From positions 92,548 to 156,547 of the forward strand of contig NW_026942935.1 of assembly GCF_024139115.2 (NCBI RefSeq): a DNA stretch of 64,000 bases, read 5' to 3'. The notes under the pieces were generated by a model. It searched no databases. It was given only the letters and a program-made list of their open reading frames with translations, and was not told the DNA's origin. Made by a program: the position numbers and the translations under genes. Positions 1 through 11,767 of the stretch are shown here, in pieces. Source of the DNA: Armigeres subalbatus (taxonomy: Eukaryota; Arthropoda; Insecta; Diptera; Culicidae). Within the stretch, counting starts at the first letter, position 1. Every line of letters starts with the position of its first letter.

Positions 1-147
1 TGAAAAAGTAGTAACCCACGATATCCCTTATTTGGTAGTAACCGTTTATCCTAGTAACCATGTTTAGAGGTAGTAAACGAATAATAAAACTTTTCATTAG
101 TTCTTCAAACTCATCCAATACGGACGTGTGTTTTCTTTTAACTCTCA
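1..147 (+). repeat. 5' LTR of Ty1/copia element (cut by window edge)
   Basis: This stretch matches the 3' LTR at 12,380-12,500: both share the segment beginning AAAAAGTAGTAACCCAC, the TTAGTTCTTCAAAC segment and the end TTTAACTCTCA. The window starts a few bases inside the LTR, so the first bases (TGTTATGAAC in the other copy) are missing. This copy holds about 50 bp after GTAGTAACCG that the 3' copy lacks, so the two LTRs differ by an indel and the insertion is not recent. The end at CA and the following tRNA-primer-like sequence set the right edge. Confidence 0.75.
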
Positions 148-149
148 AG

Positions 150-167
150 TGGTTAAGGGCCCAGAGC
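150..167 (+). other. Probable degenerate primer-binding site of the copia element
   Basis: Two bases after the LTR end the sequence TGGTTAAGGGCCCAGAGC occurs. Copia elements commonly prime on an internal part of initiator tRNA-Met with a site of the type TGGTatCAGAGC. The start and the CAGAGC end fit, but there is an extra internal stretch. The assignment rests mainly on position. Confidence 0.3.
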
Positions 168-373
168 ACAATATTGTTTGAAGACAAGATATATCGCTCA
201 GCTGCCAGGAATTGTCCGAGAATGGTTCTTCCAAGGGATGAGTGAATATTCAAAGCGGTACTGAAGTGGAAGTGGAACTAGGTGGAGGTGGACAGTAACC
301 ACTAGTAGAGTGAGTGTGTGTGCATTAGTCAGTTCCGGTTCGCACGTTCGGAAACGCAGTTAGTCTACTGGCG

Positions 374-1640
374 ATGGAGAAACTAAAGGATGACAGAATT
401 ATGCTTCCTGGTCTTTTGCGATGATTCGTGAAGGAACTTGAAGAGCGGTAAACCAATAGATGTTCAGAACGTTGATCAAGATATATGTGAGCGAGCTTAT
501 GACCATTTGTTTGCTTGAGAAACATAACTTCAGCTTGGTAAGAACAGCGAAGTCAGCAAAAGAAGCCTGGGGACAAGTTACAGTGCTATTTTAAGACAAC
601 GGATTAATAAGAAGGTTTGATTACTGGATGTTGACATCAATCAAGGTTGGACGAATGCGAAAGTGCTGAAGATTACGTGACTGAAGGTGATAACAGCGAA
701 TGACGAAGCGGAAATCGGCTTCGAAGCACGCCGATCAATGGCTCGCGTCTTTATTAAGTTGAAAGGGCAGAGTACTATAATCCAATGGATTTTGGGATTG
801 TAAGCATCCGGTATCAACTTCACAGCTGATGTGGTGAAACCAAAATCACTAAGATGAATGCCGTTGGAGAATTGCGATACTGGTGGAGTTTTGATACGAA
901 AATCGTTGAGTTTGAGCTTGATTGACTGTTTCCTCGTAGTTGCTACTTCCATTATGACCAGATCAGCTGTTCTTGCAAAGAGGAACAAAGATGTTTGCTT
1001 GGACTAACACATCTTCAATGTAAGTACGGTGATCTCATTTGTTAGGTCCATTGGCGCTGACGCTCAGAATGCAATCAATGTAGGAAGGGGAGGAAATGAT
1101 GATGTAATCACTCACCCATGCAAGCTCGAATATACCTCTGCACTTACATGAGATAATACGGAATTTTGGAATTTTGTAGGGTCTGAGAGGTAGAGGTCCT
1201 CTTGGTTAACGAGCTGGCAATGTGATAGAAGAAAGCAACTGATGGAATTTCTAATTGGATGTGGAAGAGCTTATTATTTTATTCATTTCCACTAGCAGTA
1301 CTCTAGAATACTCAGTTGAAGTATAGAATAAATGGAAAGGTATGAAGTCCATTTCAGTTCTAGCGATTGCTAGAACATGAGAAATAAGAGAAAGATACAA
1401 GTAGGAGAATGAACGACCTGGGATTGAACCCACGACCCCTGGTGTATGAGGACAGAAGCAGAGCCATATGACTACTAAGCCTGCTGATTTTTATACGAAA
1501 TTCAAACTGAAATACTTGAAAAGCAAATCAGAAAAATGGAGTCTGTTTTACATGTAACAAGCCGGGGCATTTTAAGGCAAGGTGTCCACAAAAGTCTACA
1601 TATACATCGAAATCCAAAGCAAAGGCATTGTGCATCATGG
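374..1640 (+). pseudogene. Copia gag, frameshifted and interrupted by a SINE
   Basis: Gag forms the particle that packages element RNA. An ATG at 374 opens a decayed frame (MEKLKDDRI). Broken frames then read like copia gag: a KSAKEAWGQ segment near 550-575 and an EYYNPMDFG-like segment near 770-800. The CCHC zinc knuckle CFTCNKPGHFKARCP is intact at 1,544-1,588 (C-x2-C-x4-H-x4-C). Many stops and frameshifts make it non-functional. Between about 1,070 and 1,490 a minus-strand SINE separates the main gag domain from the zinc knuckle. Confidence 0.75.
1070..1490 (-). mobile_element. tRNA-derived SINE inserted in copia gag
   Basis: On the minus strand, 1,411-1,486 reads as a tRNA-like head with an intact B box (GGGTTCAATCCC, preceded by GGTCGTG) and an A-box-like region TTAGTAGTCATATGG. 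The sequence AACCCACGACC and the flank GAAATAAGAGAAAGATACAAG recur in the SINE at 25,687-26,108, so both belong to one family. The body extends left to about 1,070, where an AGGGGAGGAAATGATG segment resembles that family. I could not find a clean target-site duplication, so both ends are approximate. Confidence 0.6.
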
Positions 1641-1699
1641 ACGATTGGATGTGAAGTAAGGATGCGGAAGTGATTCTGGGCATCCACCATGACGCGGTC

Positions 1700-2790
1700 A
1701 GAAGATAAGGTTTCGTAAAGCAAATAGATTAGTACATCGTATCGATACACAGCAAGTGGTCAATGCATCACCCCATTGCAAAAAGAACAGTGAATTTGGA
1801 ATTAGAGAAAGGACCAATCAAGTTGAAGATGTATTGATGGTTCCAGAGCTGCTTCAGCAAATCTTTTATTCATCAAAGTGTACCTCAAAAAAAATATGAC
1901 AGTATTATTCAATCTGATGATTGGCAGCGAGACAAAAATGTGAAGAAGTTGTTACTGGAATTCAAGAAATGGTAAGTATAGGCTGCTCACGAAAACGATC
2001 TCGAAGCATTTATAATGACCGGCATGGAATTGTGGCATAAAAAGACTTGGAGATTTGAACAAGGGACTATATCAGAAAGTAATTGATTACCCTAGTGGAT
2101 GGACTGGAACTGTGAGCAGACATGCCTATTGCATGTAGCTTGTGCGCAAGTGGTTCATTCCATTCGAGTGAATATCATATGCAACTGATTTATTGGATTT
2201 GGTACATTTCCGACGCTGTGGTCCGATTGAAGTTCCTTCCATTGGAGGGAGTCGCTGATTGTGACGTTTGTGGACGCGTAAGCCACAAGGTGTTCCTGTT
2301 TTTAATTGAGTCAAAGCAGCAAGATCATTAGAGGTTTATGAGCAAGAATCTGGGAAGACTCTCAAGATTCTACGTACAGAATAATGGAACAGAGTATTGA
2401 ATTCCAGCATTCAGAAGTCCTTTGAGCAAAGATGAGGGTAATTATTAAAAGGACTTGCCTGCTCTCCTGAACAGAACGGAAAAGCAGAACGAGATGAATC
2501 GCTCACTGGTTGGAAGCAAGGTCTATGCTGAACGACGTCTGGATTACCAAAAGTTTTAGCGGAAGTTACATCATCAACGTGTACTACTGATAAACAGAAG
2601 CTTTAGCGAACTGAATCAAAAACACGGAAGAGGCCTGGGTCGAAAACCCAATTCTAGAAGCGCATTTAGATGTTCGGATTTAAGAGTGATGGTTCATCGG
2701 CGAAGAACAGAAGCGAAAAGTTCGATCTGAAAATCTATGAAGGGCGTTTCCCTAGGTTGGAGTGAATCATTCACAAGGTTTCCGAATATA
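1700..2790 (+). pseudogene. Copia protease/integrase region, decayed
   Basis: This part of pol encoded the integrase that inserts element cDNA. The pre-integrase motif LWHK-RLGDLN is at 2,029-2,066, split by a one-base insertion after K. It is followed by CGPIEVPSIGGSR (about 2,217-2,257), VTFVDA and SHKVFLFLIESK (2,260-2,318, deletion between), a catalytic-region segment LRT-NGTEY (2,369-2,398), PEQNGKAER (2,468-2,495) and the tail EKFDLK...KG (2,717-2,745). The order matches Ty1/copia pol. At least five frame changes are visible. The protease just after the zinc knuckle is not recognisable. Confidence 0.8.
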
Positions 2791-3368
2791 CATTCCAGCA
2801 GCAGATGGATGTCATCGTTAGCGTGACGTGATATTCATTGAATGACGGCCGTTGAAATTGACAACTTCGATGTACAAGCACAACCGATTGGTTATGGAGC
2901 TGGCATTCCTGGCTGGACATTGAAGTGATCGAAAATACTGGGCAAACATCAATGAGGATGTACTCCAGATTCACAACATACAGCTTTGAATCCGCGCTCC
3001 CACCGCAATCAGAAATCAATCAGTGAAGGGCACTAGGATTGAGGCGCAGCGGTCGGGAGCGCATTAGTCCAGGCAAGTATTCAAGATTTTGTGTATTCAG
3101 TTCAGCTACTGGTCCGATGATTTTGTGGACAACCAATCCTATTGAATTTGCGGATTCATTTGACTCGAGGACCCGATCAACTTTACTGATGTGCTACTAC
3201 GAACAGATCGAGATCGGTGGATGGAAGCGATGCGTGAAGAAATAGATGCCCTTCATAAGAATACCTGGGAATTAACGGAATCCCAACGATATGGAATAGA
3301 TTATGAAGAAGTGTATGTATGTTGTGTGGATATGACACAGTCAGATATCATGTCATTGGCAGTTGAAT
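2791..3368 (+). pseudogene. Copia reverse transcriptase, N-terminal part
   Basis: The frame at 3,180-3,290 reads LLRTDRDRWMEAMREEIDALHKNTWELTE, the usual entry of the copia RT domain (DRW...AM..E...L..N.TWEL). The reading continues in broken form to SLAVE at 3,353-3,367, where the element stops. It resumes at 11,768 with VEHERY, so the RT was split by a later insertion. Confidence 0.8.
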
Positions 3369-3399
3369 TAAGCATAGTAGGTACTTTAAAAAATTCTTT

Positions 3400-4495
3400 C
3401 AGGTGAGCTGGAAACGAAATTCATCGCGGAAATTTCGCGGAATTTGTAGCATCGAAATCTGATTTCTTGATTTCGTTCGTTTCATAAAAATTACAAAATT
3501 TCTACTAGAAAAACTAGCTTCTAACAGAATTTAACCTTGGAATTCACGTGGAATTTCGAACATAATTTAAACTTAAAACCATACTTTGTATGATCAAAAA
3601 TTTGGCTTCATTTGATTACTATGTCACTGTATCGAACAAAACTGGTGTATCTTAAGATATGAAAATTATTAGATACGACAATTGTTTAAAAAATTCTATG
3701 AAAACTGTCTAGCAGTGTCACCAGGTGTGTGTGTAAATCTCGAATCAAATCCTCATCGGCGATTCAAATGCCTGCGTGGTCAAATTACCAGAATCCATGG
3801 CCCAGTGAGTTACTCTTGAATTCGAATCGCATGTTACTGGCTTGCATGATATTTATATGTTCTTCATTGTTGAATGCATTGAATTAATCTGTTTTTCGTC
3901 TAAACAATGGCTAATAATTGAATATATAAACAAAACATACGCCTCGATTGCGTTTTTGACGCGAGAAATCATTTTGTAGTGAGGCGAAGGATGACGATAC
4001 TCCCTACAGAATCGCAGTGGCAAGGTTATCTCGCATGAAACCTCGATGAGTTCCAGATTTGGTATGACTTCTACAACTGAGTGTCACTATGGATAAAATG
4101 GATGAAAATATCTGTGACCCATTTATTAACATCATTGCAAGACTTTTGAATCAGAGGAGCAAGAAAGGTGATATTCATTCCTCCATATAGCCGCTTCAAG
4201 AACAGTATCGTTCCTCGAGCTTTTGTCGTGTAAATAAGTATCGCATATGTACTCCACGTATATCAAAATATCGAAGTGAGTCACATCTTCCTGAATCAAG
4301 TAAAATCCTTCTGATTCAGGGGCATTAATTGGACAAAATATTAGTGGCCGATATAAATATTTTTTTTAATATTCTACCCCCCCTTCGGATTTGTTTTGCT
4401 CAAAATAACAATTTGAGGGAATCAAAATAATTTGATGGTGAATTTGAGAACTTTCAAAACATTCTTAACAAATCATTTTTTTATTTTTTTTTTCA
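3400..4495. other. AT-rich insertion interior, no gene seen
   Basis: After the terminal GAAACGAAA/CGCGGAATTT segment this is unstructured AT-rich sequence. A weak tRNA B-box-like string (AATTCGAATCGC) occurs near 3,818, but no A box was found. Homopolymer T runs near 4,360-4,380 and 4,475-4,505 may mark an old retroposon tail. No coding potential is evident. Confidence 0.4.
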
Positions 4496-4499
4496 TTTT

Positions 4500-4840
4500 T
4501 ATTTATTTTTACTAGCAGACCTGACAGAACTTTGTTTGTCTATAGCAATTGATTTATTCTGATTAGTTCTCGAGTTATACGAAATTTTCGTCTCATTGTG
4601 CTTGGGAGCCCTCCTTCAGAAGGAGGCGTTGCAAACCATAACAGAAACATATCTTTCCTTCCGAAAACCTCTACGCCAGGATTTGTTCCATTTGTTGATC
4701 TGAGTTGCGATGAAATTGTTGTTTCATTTGTATAGGAGCCTTAGTTTAAAGAGAGAGGGGTCTCGAACATCTTAAGAACCTTCCTGGCCCAAAAACCTCT
4801 GCATCCAAATTTTCACGCCGCACGATTCAGTAGTAGAAGA
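4500..4840. repeat. Degenerate dimer of a 170-190-bp repeat
   Basis: Two similar blocks follow each other. The first has GATTAGTTCTCGAGTTATACG, a TCTCATTGTGC-type line and GGGAGCCCTCCTTCAGAAGGAGG. The second has GATCTGAGTTGCGATG, GTTTCATTTGTATAGGAGCC and GAGAGAGGGGTCTCGAAC. The order of motifs is the same in each. I recall similar GGAGCC...GGGGTCTC tandem repeats from Aedes intergenic DNA, but cannot check it here. No coding content. Confidence 0.45.
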
Positions 4841-5254
4841 AAAGATATTTACATACTTTTTAATAAATATGTACGGGCCTTATTAGCTTTCAGTTTGCAA
4901 AAAAAAAATGACATAACAATTTTCCAAAGTCGTTTTCTAATATAAACAGGTTTGTGCAATTTACATTACGGATGATTGCATTACTAGAGGGCATTGGTCA
5001 TATACGCAGAATTGATCGTCTCATGCCTGCAAACAGCCCTATCTGCATCACTTTTATACACCATGCACTACAACGCATTTTGTTACATTTTGATTTCGAC
5101 CGATGTCACTGGTCCGGTTCTCCATAGCCTACTTTTGTGCGAAAAACACCGCACGAACAGAGTCCAAAAGCCAACCGCACTGAACAGCGACGGCCGAGCA
5201 AGAGACCTTGCGTCGTAAGAAAAGAGGTGCTGCAAATGATCCGATACCCTATTT

Positions 5255-7990
5255 TCCGTTCATAACCCAAAGTTTATCTGGAGCCAGTGAATGTTCTTTC
5301 GATCTCACGAGAACATTGACTGGCAAAATTATGCATCGGCGGTAAAATTGGTATTGACTCAACTGATACTCTTCCACCTTTGATGAATATCGATTCTTAT
5401 TTGAGTTGATTCAAAAAGCGCACCTAGAAGCTCGAAGACGACGTTTACAAGTACATCTGTCATCATGACCAGCCACTCCTGGATGGGATGATGAAGATGT
5501 ACTAGTTGTATTCTGAGAGAAATCTGATGCCTTCAGGCCTTCCGTAAACACGGAAGGTCAGAGCTTTGGTGAGTATTTGAGGCTCGGAAAACTCAAAAAT
5601 CTTGTCAAGGCAAAAACGTAGCTACTGGCGAGCGTTTTCGTCCGAGGACCTATCACGAGAAACCCCACGACAACACTTCGAAAACGGCTGCTAACATGCG
5701 GAACCGCATTTCACCAATGAGGTGAAGAATACCTCAATCATGGATTTCAACTTTCGCAAAAAGGTCTGCCCAGATTCCGTACCAGCAGAACTGCTATTTC
5801 GAGAATCAGTCACTGACTCGTTCTTTGGTGGACCATTCAGAATGCTTTGGAACTCTATGTCTCTTCTTCATCAATAACTCTGCTCCGAGGATGCGATAAT
5901 ATAAATTCATCTTCTTAAAAACTCCCAGATACTCGCAAAAGATAGTTATGAACCTGTACAACTGTTTCATGTGAGAATTCCGTTGTGCCACCGGAATGGC
6001 GACAGGTCAAAGTATTGCTATTCAAAAAGCCTGAAGCCCAGCGTCTAATCACAATTCCATACTGACGAGTTGCTCATAGTGCCATGCATGAGAAAGGTTT
6101 TGGAGAAATGTGAGTCCATCAAGAGTCGATCATTGGGTCAAGAACAAAATGCATTGCTTTCAAAACTCGGTTTGATTTCGTAGTAAAGGAACAAACGATT
6201 GTCTAGCGTTGCTCTCTTCAGAATACCCAGCTGGCCTTTGCTGCACAAGATATACTTCAGTATTCTTGGATATTAAAGGCGCTGATTCAGTTTCCAGAGA
6301 GTACAGTAGACAATCCGTGACAGTAGTGGATTACCCGTTATTTTGAACAATTTCTTTGTATAATTTGTTGTCAGAAAAACAAAGAACTTCAGACTCGTCA
6401 CCTTGACAACTTCAGAAATAGCTTCTTATGGGTCTTCCCCAAGGACTGCTGTTTAAGTCCTGCACATAATTCTATTTAAAGATATTGACAATTCTTTGAA
6501 GGACAATGCAGCTCAGACAACTTCACGAATGATGCGGTGTCCTCTTAAAGTCCATTGCGGCTGTCTTTGAAGAACATTTACAAAGTACCCCTGGATAATC
6601 GGCTGTTTGGGCCCAGACATCAGGGATCGAGTTTTTCACCGCAAAAAACTCAGCTGGTCTGTTTACTCGGAAGCGGTACCCAGCTCACTGCAAACTAAAA
6701 ACTGTTGAATGATGACATCAACCAATCTTTGTCTTCTAAATACCTTAGGGTCGTGTTTGATTCTAAATGTAGCTTGGAACTCATTTTGAGTATTTGATAA
6801 AAATGCCGGAAAAGGATCCATTTCTACGTTCTATCTCCGGAACCTGGTGGGGTGCTCACCGGAAGACCTCATCAAACCTATAGAACGACTCTCTCTGTTT
6901 TGAGTGTGGCTCTTCCTGTTCCCTCTCAGCAGCTGATTGCCACCTTATCAAATTAGAACGAATTGATATCGTTGTTTGCGTTTCCCTTTGCATGCATTCG
7001 ACGCATAACGCCGCCTGGAGGTGCTTGTGAGTTCCTACTTTAAGCACACCGTTACCGGGAGCTCTCATCAGGAATACTCGTGAAATGTGAATAGTAATAC
7101 ATTTGTCTTTAGATAATCCGATAAATGCTTGAACCGACTTGTCGTTCAAGACTTCCTTGTATCATCTCAACTCATTTCTTCAGATCTTGTCTTCCGTGTT
7201 AAGTAAGTTCACCGCAGTTCACTTCACCAACGTTAAAGTTCCCTCAATCGGAATACGATCGTATCCATGAAATACGCTATTCAAGGAGCTACCAGATCCT
7301 CTTGACAAATATCCTATTCCTCCTCTTTTCAGAAAAATATGCAACATGTCAATTGCAACAAAGATATTTCACTGATGGTTCTCCGCATCCGGATCGCTGG
7401 CTTCGTAAGATGTTTTCAATGTAACTCGAACACTTCCGGAAACTTCAGGAACCATGTTCGGTTTATATTTGCTGGCTGGCAATTAATACGTAACTTTTGC
7501 AGGGATAATTTTGAATCACGTAAACCCTTATTTCATCTTCCCTGATAGTCTTAGTTCTATCGAGGGCACTCCGTCGATGAAATCCCTTAACACGCATCTT
7601 ACTTCTACAAAAATAAGAGAGCAGATGCGTGTTTTGGTCGAATAATCATTCAAGATTACCTTTGTTTGGATCCCATCTTCTATGTTCAATTCTACATGGT
7701 CGAAGAGGCAAGACTCCGCTGGCAAAGGTGGGGTATTCAGGAAGGTGAAGTTTATGATAGGCATACCTCCGAGCAACGGGTTTTTCCCGCTAGTCCGTCA
7801 GAGTAATTTTCAAAGTTGGCAAAGAAATTGGATCACACAACGAACTTGACGGTGGCTATTTCTCCTGATTCCAAAAGTTTCTAGAGCAGGTGGTTCAGGA
7901 GGTGAGGACTTAATGCTGAGGCTTCATTCGCACGATTCAGGCGCCGTCCAATCACTATTACAAACGCCAGGGGTTCGGTTTCTCACTCAC
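5255..7990 (+). pseudogene. Jockey/I-type LINE ORF2 fossil (linker, RT, RNase H)
   Basis: ORF2 of such LINEs encodes endonuclease, reverse transcriptase and, in some clades, RNase H. In broken frames I see the linker (DEYRFL near 5,390), RT block LDIKGADSVS (6,266-6,295), MGLPQG (6,428-6,445), a WA..GIEF..K..A segment (about 6,610-6,650), FTRKRYPA, and the thumb-like SGTWWGAH (6,836-6,859) followed by SAADCHLIKLERI (about 6,925-6,965). RNase H-like pieces follow: SGSLA and FNVTRTLPETSGTMFG (7,389-7,460) and FPDSLSSIEG (7,540-7,568). Stops and frameshifts are everywhere. The endonuclease is missing, as expected for a 5'-truncated copy. No intact F/Y-ADD box is visible. Confidence 0.75.
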
Positions 7991-8211
7991 TCCTGCGAAT
8001 GATCAGTGCCCACCATGCATTTTATCCGGATAAATTACATCGATAAACTCCAATGCGGTGATGCGAAAAATTGATTTCCTTCTTCCCATTGTTTCTTGAA
8101 TCGAAATGCCGTACTGCTTTGGTAGCTCTCTCCCAAGCTGATTGAATCTGACAATGCGCCACGATACAAAAGTAATTCAATACAGCAGTTTTCCTCGCTT
8201 CTTTCAATCAA

Positions 8212-8340
8212 TTCATGTGGTGGCGTGGTTTTAGTGGGCGCTTTCTGAACATTATTGGTCTTTGTGGTTCGAATCCCGTGCGGTCTAAATTTTGATAAAT
8301 ATGCTTGTAAAATTTATCTGATGTGAGGCGCGCAGAAGGA
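8212..8340 (+). mobile_element. Short tRNA-like SINE fragment
   Basis: The string GTGGTTCGAATCCC at about 8,262-8,275 is a near-perfect RNA polymerase III B box (GGTTCGANTCC). About 45 bp upstream GGCGTGGTTTTAGTGGGCG resembles an A box. The tract does not fold into a complete tRNA that I can see, so a tRNA-derived SINE head is more likely than a gene. Confidence 0.4.
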
Positions 8341-10092
8341 AAACTTGTGGATTTTCAAAATTAAATTATCCGGGGATCCATGAGCCTACAACGATTATCC
8401 TCCATTCTCGGATAAAAATGTTGTGTGAGAATCTTCCTCACAGAGGGACCATGAAAAATCTGACTTGCTAAATGGAGTTAATCGCAGGGTTTTGTTCATA
8501 TGAGTGAGAGTTGAAGCCTGCTAAACGCATCATTATACAGAATAAAGCCTTGTCGATAGCAACTTATGATAGTGTGGAGCCGATTATGATGAAACATCGG
8601 ATCACGTAGTTTGGCCTGCCCTGGAAATGACCTCCAGAAGCACAATTAGTTAGATTACCTGTAGGGCCTCGAGAGATAACAACTTCGGAGTTCGGTGTTT
8701 GGGGAGATCGTGGATGTTGTTCTATATGCAGGCCATTTATAGTTTTCTTTGCTGACATAAACGACATTTTGTTTTTTTTCTTCTTAAAGCTTTTTGTTTA
8801 CCCTGTCTCTACCTTTTGTTCCGTAGACTCATTTAGCTACATCCGGAAGATGCTCCGGAAGTGAACCATTCCTCGAGAGCACGACGAGCACGTCCACCAT
8901 CGTCACGACGCCAATGCCCGGATGAGAAGCTGAAATTTCCTTGATCCCAAATCCTAAGCCCGTCCATCCTCAAACATGTAACACAACTCGAGTCACCACC
9001 GAGTACGCTGTTAATACCCCCTCTTACTTCCGTATAATAAAATATATTGATTGTATAGTCACAAGAACAATGGCTCCGTAAAAGTGTTACACGCCTGGGC
9101 CTACAAATAAACAAATTGGAAAAAAAAACGGCCAAAGTTTCAAGATAATTGACAAATTGGTAGAGAATTTTCAGGTCGATTGATAGGTACTATCAAAATC
9201 CATCGGAAGATAAAGGTAGCATTAAAGTTCAAAATCTTACATAATTTCGTGACGGTCTCGAATTTGAAATTTATCATTTGTCACCTGTATCCGAGCTTCC
9301 CCTTAGACGATAGTTTACGTCAAAAAAATGAACGACCAAAGAACGATCAATCGAAAGAAAGTGGCGAATATGGCAACGCAAGGTGGGCAACGGAAATCGT
9401 ATTCCGGCGTCGTTATCGGATTTGATGCAGCAACCCGTCAAACATCAACGGATGCAGCGCAGAACTGTGTAATTTAAGTGGCTGAGGAAGAAATGGTTGG
9501 GTTGGATACCGATTCAACTGAACGGATGGAACAATTTGAAATTCCCGATTTAACGATGGAACGCGAAAAACTAGCAGAAACTATGACATTCAAGAATAAA
9601 TAAGATCGGATCTGGTTCGTGAAGAAGGGAATCAAGGCTACACGGACTCTCCACAGAAAATGAGAGGAAGAGGATAAAAGCACAGCGCAGTTCTACGAGT
9701 CAGCGACGGATCGTTTGGTTACTGAAGGATCAATGCACCGATCCCCACCAAAGAAGACCTCACGCAGAAATGTTTTGAAACTTCTTCGGAATAATTAGTT
9801 TAATTATTTCAATGTTTCGGCTCCTATGGGAGTTTATTTATTAAACATCTGAGCCTCATAAATAAACAACAAATGTAAAAAAAGTTTGCATATATATGTA
9901 GACGAAAATAAGAAGGAATAAGTTTTGACTGTTGCCCTTTCACACGAAATGTTGGTCTAGTAAATTTATCTATCTGCGTATACGCTAAAGAGTGGATACT
10001 AACTGAGTACTAAATAAAAAACAAATCAGCATTAATTCCTAATATTTGACTTAGCGATACTAACATAAACTAGACTGACAAGACAATATAAG
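8341..10092. other. Unassigned insertion interior
   Basis: No gene is supported. A GC-richer tract at 8,830-9,010 has a 100-codon minus-strand frame without recognisable motifs. At 9,300-9,790 a broken plus-strand frame is rich in acidic and basic residues (for example VAEEEMVGLDTDSTERMEQ near 9,478-9,535), ends in AT-rich DNA, and could be a decayed retrotransposon gag; the evidence is too weak to name it. The rest is AT-rich. Confidence 0.35.
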
Positions 10093-10475
10093 TATGTCTT
10101 CAGCATAAAGGTTTTTAATATAGAATTGAACCATGGTATATGGAAAATCCCCTAATTTCTATATCATTTTTATACATACTTAACAGAGCTTAAAATATTC
10201 ATCTTCATAGAAGCAACTTCGGTCGAATTTTGACAAACATCGCATGAATATTCAAAACAAGAATGGCATGTCAGATGACTATCCACAAAATCTCTATTAT
10301 TGGCTGTCACTGAAGTGTGCTATTTAACTATGTGCGGAAAAAACAAATTTAATTAGTTTTATGTTGATTTATGCTGTTGAATGCCTCAGGGATGAATATT
10401 TATTTAGTTCTATGTGATAAATTTTTATCATATAAAACGTGTTCAGTTTTGATAATTTATCAATTGTAAAATCAC
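10093..10475. repeat. Diverged direct repeat, copy 1
   Basis: This block and 10,810-11,275 share CTTCAGCATAAAG, a segment reading AACTTCGGTC-GAATTTT-GA-AAACATCG, TGAATATTCAAAA, GA-GACTATC-CA, the TGTGCGGAAAAAaCA/TGTGCAGAAAAACA pair, GTTTATGTTGAT and ATAATTTATCAA-TTGTAAAAT in the same order and orientation. The starts lie 717 bp apart. Divergence is high, so the duplication is old. Function unknown. Confidence 0.6.
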
Positions 10476-10809
10476 CACCACCTACCTACCTATCCTGCAC
10501 TCTCACAAAACTTTCACTATGCATTAGCGCCAAGGTTGGTTAATTCTGAACTAAACTAATCTTTAACATAATGGTTTACCATCCAAATACAATATTGTAG
10601 AATACAGTTGTTATTAAATTGAATAGATTCTTAGATATGTCCTACTTTGCTGAAAATCTTATGTACATACAGCTGTTGCTAATTGCAGTAACTTAACTAA
10701 ATGGAATTGATTTTGTTATTATTTAGTCTAGTTACTGAAACTATATCTTAATAGCCGTTACCAAAGGGAATTCAAACAACAACCATTGTGACAGAGTTGT
10801 GAAAAGCCT

Positions 10810-11275
10810 TCAGCATAAAGAAGTCCACCTGTCATACCAACAGGCAAAATATTCATTTCATGAACAACTTCGGTCCGAATTTTACGATAAACATCGTACT
10901 GAATATTCAAAATAATAAGTTTCAATGAGCAGCTAAGAAAGTAAGCTCGAAGTTGTTCCGTCCTGCTCGTTCTTTTATAGCAAACAGGGCAGCGGCCAGG
11001 AACAACTCGAGCTACTTCGAGCCATTTCGATGGAAGCACTATAGAAATGACATAGTCAGACGACTATCTCACGAACTCATTCATTGACGTCAGTCGAATT
11101 ACTTACATGTGCAGAAAAACATAATTAGCATTGTTTATGTTGATGTTTACTACAAAGATACCTCGCAGATGAAAAAATCGGATTCAGTCCTGTGTGATAA
11201 ATCACTTTACTCATTTTGAAACGTGTTTAGATTTCAGGATAATTTATCAATTTGTAAAATGTGCATAAATATTCA
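10810..11275. repeat. Diverged direct repeat, copy 2, with a ~120-bp insertion
   Basis: Same ordered motifs as 10,093-10,475. Between TGAATATTCAAAATAAT and GAAATGACATAGTCAGACG this copy holds about 120 extra bases (10,920-11,040), GC-richer than the flanks. They include a minus-strand 93-codon frame (10,758-11,039) that I do not recognise, although it has a C-P-V-C sequence. Either copy 2 gained an insertion or copy 1 lost the segment. Confidence 0.55.
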
Positions 11276-11767
11276 ATGACTAATACTACAACTGAATATT
11301 GACGGTCCAGAGCCAACTATGAAGTGGAAGTGAATCTTGACAAAATAGAAGAAAGGTGAACTGCACCAAAAATTTTCGATAACGATCTCTCTGCCTACTG
11401 ATATAAAACTTCAAATAAAATTAATCAGATTCGAGAATCACACATCCACGATACTTTAGAAAGCGGCACAAAATGCTAATTTAAATCGAGCGAGAATGCG
11501 GCGATTTATCACATACTGCCTCTTCTTATTATAACACTAAAACAGTTATTTGACTTCGTAAACAGAATTGCCGTAAAACTATTTTAAAAAAATTCCGCGG
11601 AAAAAAATAAAAATTTCGTTCGAAAATTTGAACATTAAATGAACCTTGATTTCGTATCGTTTCGAAGTCTCGAAGAAATCTATATTTCGTTCGTTTCGAT
11701 CTGAATAACATAGACATTTTAAATTTCTTTCGTTTCGTTTCGTTAGAAAAGTGTTATCGCTTACCCA
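11276..11767. other. Right end of the 8.4-kb insertion
   Basis: AT-rich sequence leading to the right terminal region. From 11,585 to 11,755 it is dense in TTTCG words (TTTCGTTCG, TTTCGTTTCG), ending TTAGAAAAGTGTTATCGCTTACCC. The left end at 3,400-3,490 contains the same family of words, partly inverted (GGAAACGAAA, CGCGGAAATTT) and partly direct (GATTTCGTTCGTTTC). No gene. Confidence 0.5.

Larger units (their letters stand above)
3369..11767. mobile_element. 8.4-kb insertion splitting the copia RT, possible hAT-type DNA element
   Basis: The copia protein reads ...LAVE before the insertion and VEHERY after it. The DNA AGTTGAA stands at 3,361-3,367 and again at 11,768-11,774; the eighth base differs (T/C). 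This gives a 7-8-bp target duplication. The ends are imperfectly inverted: TAAGC-ATA...ACTTT inward from 3,370, and on the other strand TAAGCGATAACACTTTT from 11,763. Both ends also carry inverted GAAACGAAA and CGCGGAATTT motifs. An 8-bp duplication fits a hAT element. No transposase is recognisable, and the interior holds other repeats, so this is a composite. Confidence 0.6.
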
